NCBI RefSeq assembly: GCF_963676685.1
Contig: NC_092356.1
Coordinates: forward strand, 21,935,750-21,999,749
Reading direction: 5' to 3'
From: Mytilus edulis
Lineage: Eukaryota > Mollusca > Bivalvia > Mytilida > Mytilidae
Length of the DNA: 64,000 nt
The notes beneath the pieces are model-generated. The model worked only from the letters and a program-made list of their open reading frames with translations, was not told the origin of the DNA and did not search any database. Below are positions 29,201 to 38,200 of this stretch, piece after piece. The position numbers were made by a program, and so were the translations under genes. Numbering within the stretch: the stretch's first letter is position 1; each line of letters starts with the position of its first letter.

Positions 29201-32200
29201 TCATCCAAATTAAAAGACTGTCGTCAAGTATAGAAACAATAGCTATTCGAACACACCTACTCTGTTTTTGTGATTCATTAGATAGGTATCTCACTTGACC
29301 CATATATTTCATCTTTTCGTACTGTCATTTTTTTACGTTATAAAGTCAACCTGTAGCTTTGATATATAATAATGATAAAATCTGAAGCGAGATGCTATAT
29401 AAAATACTTTTGCTTTGTACGTTTTAAAGACAAAATATACACCCCAAACATGCCTTAACATAAAAAGGTGCACTCGATTTTTCTCTTTTCGATACAATCG
29501 TTACCTGTTTTGGGGAATTTTTTCTTGATTCACATAATGGAAGGGCAGACACGAAAATTTCTGAACTAAAAGATTGATATGTTCTCCGTCCGTGATAAAA
29601 AAAAATCGGAGGTTATGCATTTTCTACATCCAACTTTAGATACTATATATAAAAAAGAAGATGTGGTATTATTGCCAATGAGACAACTATCCAGAAAAGA
29701 CCAAAATGACACAAACATTAACAATTATAGGTAACCGTAAGGCCTTCAACAATGAGCAAAGCCCATACCGCATAGTCAGCTATAAAAGGCCCCGATAAGA
29801 ACCATGTCGTCGACTTGATATCTTATTGTTTTGCATTACTATGTAATAGATACATTGAAAACTTATGCAAATGGTGTTTTTAAAATAAGAAAATTGTCGT
29901 TTTATTTGTTTCTATTAACTTTTTAAAATTTTGTTACTATATCAAACATTACAGTTAACATTTATCGCTTTCTCGATAAACACAGAGCTTCGATTCTTTT
30001 GTTCTATTTAAAAAGTGTTTCCGCCTGCATATATCAAGACAAATTAAGATTTTAATCTGCTTCCTCTGGAACCATACACATGGGCTCGATTACCAAATAT
30101 TCGTATGTATTATTAATGTTTTTAATGCTCCATTTATTGGCATTATGTTTTTCTGGTCTGTGCGTACGTTCGTCCGTTCGTCTGTTTGTTTGTCCGTTTG
30201 TCCAGCTTCAAGTTAAAAAAAAATTGAAACTTAGTACACATTTTCCCTATGGTATGATCTTTTTAATTCTAAAGCCAAATTACAGTTTTATCCCATTTTC
30301 ATAGTCCACTAAACATAGAAAATGATAGTGTAGATGAGGCATCCGTGTACTAGGGACACATTCATGTTTCTTCAAATTTTAATATCAATAAATATTTCAT
30401 TGTTTACGAGAAATATGCAATTTACTATCATTGTTATAAATCCTAAATATGGCCAATTATATTATAGTTCAAAACAAGAGGCTGTCACAACGACAGCAAA
30501 CCGGATTTATTAATATTTATTTGTGTCCTGGCAATATCACAAGAACCATTACTGATGAATGATGAAAGTGAAAATCGTCAATATCAAATTTGACCTCAAG
30601 TTTGTCATCAGTATCAACATCTTAAAATTTGAAAAGCTTAGATTGAATGGTTCATGAGTAAATGTAACAACGTGAATGGAAACGCCATTTCACAATCTTT
30701 CAAGAACCATAACTCCTGAACGGTAAAAGTCAAAATCGTCATTATTGAACTTGACCTCCATTTTGTCATCAGTAACAACATATTAAAATTTGGGAAGCTT
30801 AGGTAGAACATTTCATGCGTAAATGCACGGACACGACTGGAAACTCCATTTTTCAATCTTTCAAGAACAATAACTCCTGAACGGTAAAAGTCAAAATCGC
30901 CATTATTGAACTTGGCCTTTATTTAGTTGTTAGTAACATTATATTAAAATTTTAAAAGCTTTGGTTGAACGGTTCATGAGTTAATGCACGGACAACATTT
31001 GATTGCCGCCCGCCCGCCCGCCGTACATCCCCAAATCAATAACCGACATTTTTGTCACAAAAATCAGGTTAAAAAGAAATTTATGAAACATATTTATATC
31101 CGCTAACCGAGCCCTTATTGAGATCGACAAACTCAACAAAAAAGCTTTGAATACAATACGGATATTTCTTAGAATTGATGGTCATCCTATAAAAGTTATG
31201 GTCGTCCTATATAAATTACAGTCAGTTTTTACAAATTACGGTCATCCTTTACAAGTTACGGTCATCTTTTTACCAATTACGGTCATCCTTGTTTTATGTT
31301 ACGGTCATCTTGAAAATATTTTGATTATGATTTACGGTCATCTTAACGATTTTTTCAAATCGAATTTCCCGTTTCATGCACATTTCTCGGAAGTAATTAG
31401 TGATTTTCGAGTGATTCTTTTATAAATTTACATCGTTTCAATGTAAGATTTGTAAAGAAAATGATATAGAAACACTTTAACAGACAATACAGAAACTGAC
31501 CTAATTTTTCATCCGACATCTTGGGATGACCGTGAATGCAGTTACGGTCATCAGCTTTACCCCAGTGAACTGTCAGTCATTTAAATAACTCTAATTAAAA
31601 AACAATATAGTTGGAGTTCCTTAACATTAAAACAACTTCAAACAAACACACCATATCTCAGAACACTTAAATTTATTATAACGTGCCTAAAAATGTAGTG
31701 GCTTTTTCTCATGTTTTTGGTTAATAATTACTTCTGAATGCTCATCTTCCCTAACCAAGGGTTATGATCCACTGTCCTCCTCTCCACCCTTGGCAGATTG
31801 AGATAGAATTTCGGAGACACAAGGTAGAGATTTTCATTGGTTGCAGTCGAAACTGGCTGCATCCAATCAAAAAGCGCCTATAACATGATCATAACATAAA
31901 TGTAGAAAGTGTATTTAAACAATTGTCACGTGCTTATTGTGCAACAAATTTTTACATCTCTAAACATACAACTATACTAGTGACAATTTGAATGTTTTTA
32001 ATCAACTAATCATGCTAATAGAAGTTCTGTGTATGTTTCTTGCACAAATGCATGAATGTCAACATATATATTCGTTTACTGTCTTTCCAAGTGTGAAAAA
32101 TCTAGATGCTACTGTGTTTTCACCTCCAAATTGAAGAGTTCAAGTGCTACCATTGGTCAAGAATAATGTATTCTGAATGGGCGTGAGTTTAATCTACGGA

Positions 32201-35200
32201 TAGATGGCACAACATTGTTTTCACAAAATTGTTGGCTTAATCTGCCATTAGAGTGGAGAGGAGGGGAGTGGATCGTAACCCTTGGCTAGCAAAGATGCTA
32301 AATGCTGTGCATAGGCAGAAAATCATAATCAGTATTGAACTTACCATGAAATTGTACATTCCTTTTTAGCTCACCTGTCCTGAAGGGACAAGTGAGCTTA
32401 TGCCATCACTTGGCGTCCGTCGTCGTCTGTCGTCGTCTGTCGTCGTAAACTATTTCAAGAATCTTCTCCTCTGAAACTACTGGGCCAAATACTTTCAAAC
32501 TTTAACTGAATGTTCCTTAGGGTATCTAATTTATAAATTGTATCCGAAGTTTTGATCTATCAACAAACATGGTCGCCATTGCTAAAAATAGAACATATGG
32601 GTCAAATGCAGTTTTTGGCTTACAACTCAAAAACCAAAGCATTTAGAGCAAATCTGACATGGGGTAATATTGTTTATCAGGTCAAGATCTATCTGCCCTG
32701 AAATTTTCAGATGAATCAGACAACCTGTTGTTGGGTTACTGCCCCTGAATTGGTAATTTTAAGGAAATTTTGCTGTTTTTGGTTATTATCTTGAATATTA
32801 TTATAGATAGAGATAAACTGTAAACAGCAATAATGTTCAGCAAAGTAAGATTTACAAATAAGTCAACATGACGGAAATGGTCAGTTGACCCCTTTAGGAG
32901 TTATTGCCCTTTATAGTCAATTTTTAACCATTTTTCGTAAATCTTAGTAATCTTTTACAAAAATCTTCTCCTCTGAAACTACTGGGCCAAATACTTCCAA
33001 ACTTTAACTGAATGTTCCTTAGGGTATCTAGTTTGTAAATTGTATCCGAAGTTGTGATCTATCAACAAACATGGTCGCCATTGCTAAAAATAGAACATAG
33101 GGGTCAAATGCAGTTTTTGGCTTTTAACTCAAAAACCAAAGCATTTAGAGCAAATCTGACAGGATAATATTGTTTATCAGGTCAAGATCTATCTGCCCTG
33201 AAATTTTCAGATGAATCAGACAACCTGTTGTTGGGTTACTGCCCCTGAATTGGTAATTTTAAAGAAATTTTTCTGTTTTTGGTTATCTTGAATATTATTA
33301 TAGATAGAGATAAACTTTAAACAGGAATAATGTTCAGTAAAGTAAGATTTACAAATAAGTCAACATGATGGAAATGGTCAGTTGACCCCTTTAGGAGTTA
33401 TTGCCCTTTATAGTCAATTTTTAACCATTTTTCGTAAATCTTGGTAATCTTTTACAAAAATCTTCTCCTCTGAAACTACTGGGCCAAATACTTCCAAACT
33501 TTAACTGAATGTTCCTTAGGGTATCTAGTTTGTAAATTGCATCCGAAGTTGTGATCTATCAACAAACATGGTCGCCATTGCTAAAAATAGAACATAGGGG
33601 TCAAATGCAGTTTTTGGCTTATAACTCAAAAACCAAAGCATTTAGAGCAAATCTGACATGGGATAATATTGTTTATCAGGTCAAGATCTATCTGCCCTGA
33701 AATTTTCAGATGAATCAGACAACCTGTTGTTGGGTTACTGCCCCTGAATTGGTAATTTTAAAGAAATTTTGCTGTTTTTGGTTATTATCTTGAATATTAT
33801 TATAGATAGAGATAAACTGTAAACAGCAATAATGTTCAGCAAAGTAAGATTTACAAATAAGTCAACATGAAGGAAATGGTCAGTTGACCCCTTTAGGAGT
33901 TATTGCCCTTTATAGTCAATTTTTAACCATTTTTCGTAAATCTTAGTAATCTTTTACAAAAATCTTCTCCTCTGAAACTACTGGGCCAAATACTTCCAAA
34001 CTTTAACTGAATGTTCCTTATGGTATCTAGTTTGTAAATTGTATCCGAAGTTATGATCTATCAACAAACATGGTCGCCATTGCTAAAAATAGAACATAGG
34101 GGTCAAATGCAGTTTTTGGCTTATAACTCAAAAACCAAAGCATTTAGAGCAAATCTGACGTGGGTAATATTGTTTATCAGGTCAAGATCTATCTGCCCTG
34201 ACATTTTCAGATGAATCAGACAACCTGTTGTTGGGTTGCTGCCCCTGAATTGATAATTTTAAGGAAATTTTGCTGTTTTTGTTTATTATCTTGAATATAA
34301 TTATAGATAGAAATAAACTGTAAACAGCAATAATGTTCAGCAAAGTAAGATCTTCAATTAAGTCAATTTGACCAAAATGGTCAATTGACCCCTTAAGGAG
34401 TTATTGCCCTTTAAAGACTTTTTTCACAATTTGTTCATCATGTTGACTTACTTTAAAAAATCTTCTCCTTTGAAACTGCTGTATGTATCAATTTCAGCCA
34501 AACTTAGGCTAAATGAGTTTCAGAGTATCTAGTATAAATTTTATATTTTAATTTCCTTGTATGTCAAGAAACATAGCTCCTATGGCTAAAATAGAACATA
34601 GGAGAAAATGATTATTTTTTTTGGCTTTTGAAGAAAATAGGACGATCCAAAAAACATTTAAATAAATTGAAAAGCCAAAATAATCATTGATGAGAGATTT
34701 AACCAAAAGAATTAAGGTGAGCGATTCAGGCTCTTGAGAGCCTCTTGTTTTTCTAAACATTCATGACATTTAATTTTCAAATCTCAAAAATCTATAAACT
34801 GGAATTCACTCTGTATTTCTTTTGTTGTCAGGTTACTAAAAGCTAGTATTGATTGTCAAAGTGTTCAGAGTCAGCAGAGTGATTTAGAATCCCTAGCATC
34901 AAAAGTTGTTGACTTTAGAAAAGAGAAAGGCGTACTACGAGACCTTCATTATTTGTCGGGTAAGCAGTATATATCATGGTTGATTAAGACAGTTTCACTA
35001 TGTTTTTATAATTACAAAAATTGCAATTAGATAGCTGGGTTTGCAAATAAATTCATTTTAACTGGTAGTACTATTTGGATGTACCATTTCCTAAAATCAC
35101 AATAATTAGTACATGTAGTAATGCAATTTTGTCAATTTTTTAACAATTGCAATACCACTTCTTTTTATGGCCTACTTAGGGGCAATATGATTTTCTGTCT

Positions 35201-38200
35201 GTGAGTCTGTTGGTTTGTCCATCTGTCCTGCTTCAGGTTGAAGTTTTTAGTCAAGGTAGTTTTTGATGTAGTTGAAATCCAATCAATTTGAAACTTAGTA
35301 CACAATGCTCCCTACGATATGACCTTTCTAATTTTAATGCCCAATTGCAGTTTTGACCCCAATTTTATAATCCACTGAACATAAAAATGGACATGTTCTT
35401 TTTTTTTTATATATTTTCCATACTATTTAAGTTTTATTTCTACACAAAAGTCATACATTTCATATAAAACAAATCCATGGACATCTTATTTTTTCAAATG
35501 GTTACACATGTATCTCAAAAACAGTCACCAATTATTTTTTGCCATAAAGATATATTATATATTGAGCTAAGGGAAATCTTTTATGAAGTAGTTGTTCTTT
35601 TGAATTTTAGTAGCAAACATAATGTAAATATTAAATCTTCATTTTTGTAGCTCCAATGACACCAATAGTTGATGTCAGCCGGTGTACGAGGAGTGAGGAT
35701 TGTGTAGTACTAGTTTTATCAGCACCACAAAGTATACATGATGTTATTGATCAGTATGAAATTCATTACTGTTCTGAAGAGCAGAAGTCGCTTGAAATTG
35801 AGGTTTGTATCTATTGTTGATTTCTTTATTTATGTGAACTTTAACTTGAGATATGAAAACTGACAGTCCTAGTCAATTAAGATTAGAGTCAAGTGCACCT
35901 GCACAAGCAGGGTTCGAACTCACAACCTCAGTGTTGACTGGCTAGTGATTACAGTAGTAACTACTTAGACCCCTCAGCCACAGAGGCCCCTTTAGATATA
36001 GGAAGATGAGTGCCAATGAGACAACTCTTGTAAAGTAAACCATTATAGGTCAAGGTACAGCTTTCAACACGGAGCTTGTCTGTTTGTCTTTTTCATTTTT
36101 AGCCATGGCGTTGTCAGTTCATTTTTGATTTATGAATTTGACTGTTCCCCTCTTTTAAGTGGATTAAGGAAAATTCGCAAATTGTGTGGATATTTGATTT
36201 CCTATTTTTTTCAAAGTCTGCTTGTGCCTATAGAAATTTGTACTATGTTGAACATTTTAATTTGTCATTATGTGCAGCCAAGAAACATCAAATAACTATT
36301 GACAAAATCTCACCAAATATAAAGTTGTTTCTTGGATGTGCACATACTTTGACAAACTAAAGTATATCTAAACTTTGAAGAAAAACAAGGGAAATCAAGA
36401 AATTTTATGAAATAAACAATTTTTTTCTTGATTTGTTGCCATGGTAACAAGTTAAATGTCAAATTTGTTTTTATTTCGATTCCTTGTACCAAAATTTAAC
36501 AATTAAAGAATATGCATGATAACTTGTAGTAATATATGGACAAAATAAGGGCCTGATTGTCCCTACTTAGGTGCTTCTTAATTTTTATGCCCCACCTACG
36601 ATATTATGCCCCACCTACGATAGTAGAGGGGCATTATGTTTTCTGGTCTGTGCGTTCGTCCGTTCGTTCGTCCGTCCGTCTGTCCGTTCGTTCGTCCGTC
36701 CGTCTGTCCCGCTTCAGGTTAAAGTTTTTGGTCAAGGTAGTTTTTGATGAAGTTTAAGTCCAATCAACTTCAAACTTAGTACACATGTCCCTTATGATAT
36801 GATCTTTCTAATTTTAATGCCAAATTAGAGTTTTTACCCCAATTTCACGGTCCACTGAACATGGAAAATGATAGTGCGAGTGGGGCATTCGTGTACTGAG
36901 GACACATTCTTGTTTTATGATAGTTATGGAGGCAGTTAACTGTACAGTAATTATTCATTTACATTTTCATAAAGGATCTGCCTACTGTTTATTAATTTGA
37001 TGTATGATACAAAATGTAGAAAAGATCCTTATGCATGTATCCCTTTTAGCTCACCTGGCCCGAAGAGTCAAGTGAGCTTTTCTCATCACTTGGCGTCCTG
37101 ACACCGTCGTCATCTGGCGTAAACTTTTTACATTTTGAACTTTTTCTAGAGAACCACTGAATGGAATGAAACCAAACATGGCATGAATGTTCCTTAGGAG
37201 GTGCTGACCAAGTGTTGTTACTTTGTTGCCGATCCTTCATCCAAGATGGCCGCCAGCTGGGGACTTAGTTTAACATAGGACCCTATGGGAAATGCATACA
37301 AATCACTTCTTTTAGAAAACCAGTTAATGGAATGAAACCAAACATGACATGAATGTTAATTATGAGGTGCTGACCAAGTGTTATTTTTTTGTTGCGGATC
37401 CATCATCCAAGATGGCTGCCAGCTGGGGACTTAGTTTAACATAGGACCCTATGGGAAATGCATACAAATGACTTCTCTTAGAGAACCACTGAATGGAATG
37501 AAACCAAACATAGCATGAATGTTCCTTATGAGTTGCTGACCAAGTGTTGTTATTTTGTTAGCGATTCCATCATCCAAGATTGCCGTCAGCGGGGGACTTG
37601 GTTTAACATAGGACTCTATTGGAAATATTTACAAATGTCTTCTTTTAGAGAACCACTGAATGGAATGAAACCAAACATAGCATGAATGTTCCTAATGAGA
37701 TGCTTACCAAGTGTTGTTACTTTGTCGCAAATCCAACGTCCAAGATGGCCAACAGTGGGGGAACTAAGTTTAACATAAGACCCTATGGGAAATACATACA
37801 ATTTCTTCTTTTAGAGAACCACTGATTGGAATGAAACAAAAAATAGCATGAATGTTCGTGATGAGATGCTGACCAAGTGTTGCTATTTTGTAGCCGATCC
37901 ATCATCTTAGATGGCCGCCAGTGGGGGGACTTAGTTTAACATAGGACCCTTTGGGATTACATACAAATGTCTTCTTTTAGAGAACCACTGAATGGAATGA
38001 AACCAAACATAGCATGAATGTTACTTATCAGATGCTGACCAAGTGTTGCTACTTTGTAGCCTATCCATCATCCAAGATGGCCGCCAGCAGGGGGCTTAGT
38101 TTAAGATAGGACCATATGGGAAATGCATTCAAAAGTCTTCTACTAGAGAACCACTGAATTGAATGAAACCAAACATAGCATGAATGTTCCTTTCCTTAGG

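Larger units (their letters stand above)
27985..31567. mobile_element. 3.6-kb element with about 350-bp inverted ends and GATGACCGTAA subterminal arrays
   Basis: It begins CACTGGGGTAAAGCTGATGA and ends with its reverse complement, flanked by AACTGTC on both sides (27978-27984 and 31568-31574), a 7-bp target duplication. The arms (to about 28330 and from about 31205) are near-identical inverted copies. Each ends internally in seven or eight tandem GATGACCGTAA(C/T) motifs. The interior holds a family A copy, an ATGCCCC-type fragment and a tandem array, with no transposase ORF. It is probably a large non-autonomous or decayed DNA transposon. Confidence 0.85.

Noticed and set aside
35885..35995. 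Possible functional Leu/Ser tRNA gene on the minus strand
   Set aside because: A and B boxes are present, but acceptor and anticodon stems do not pair, and related decayed copies exist nearby.
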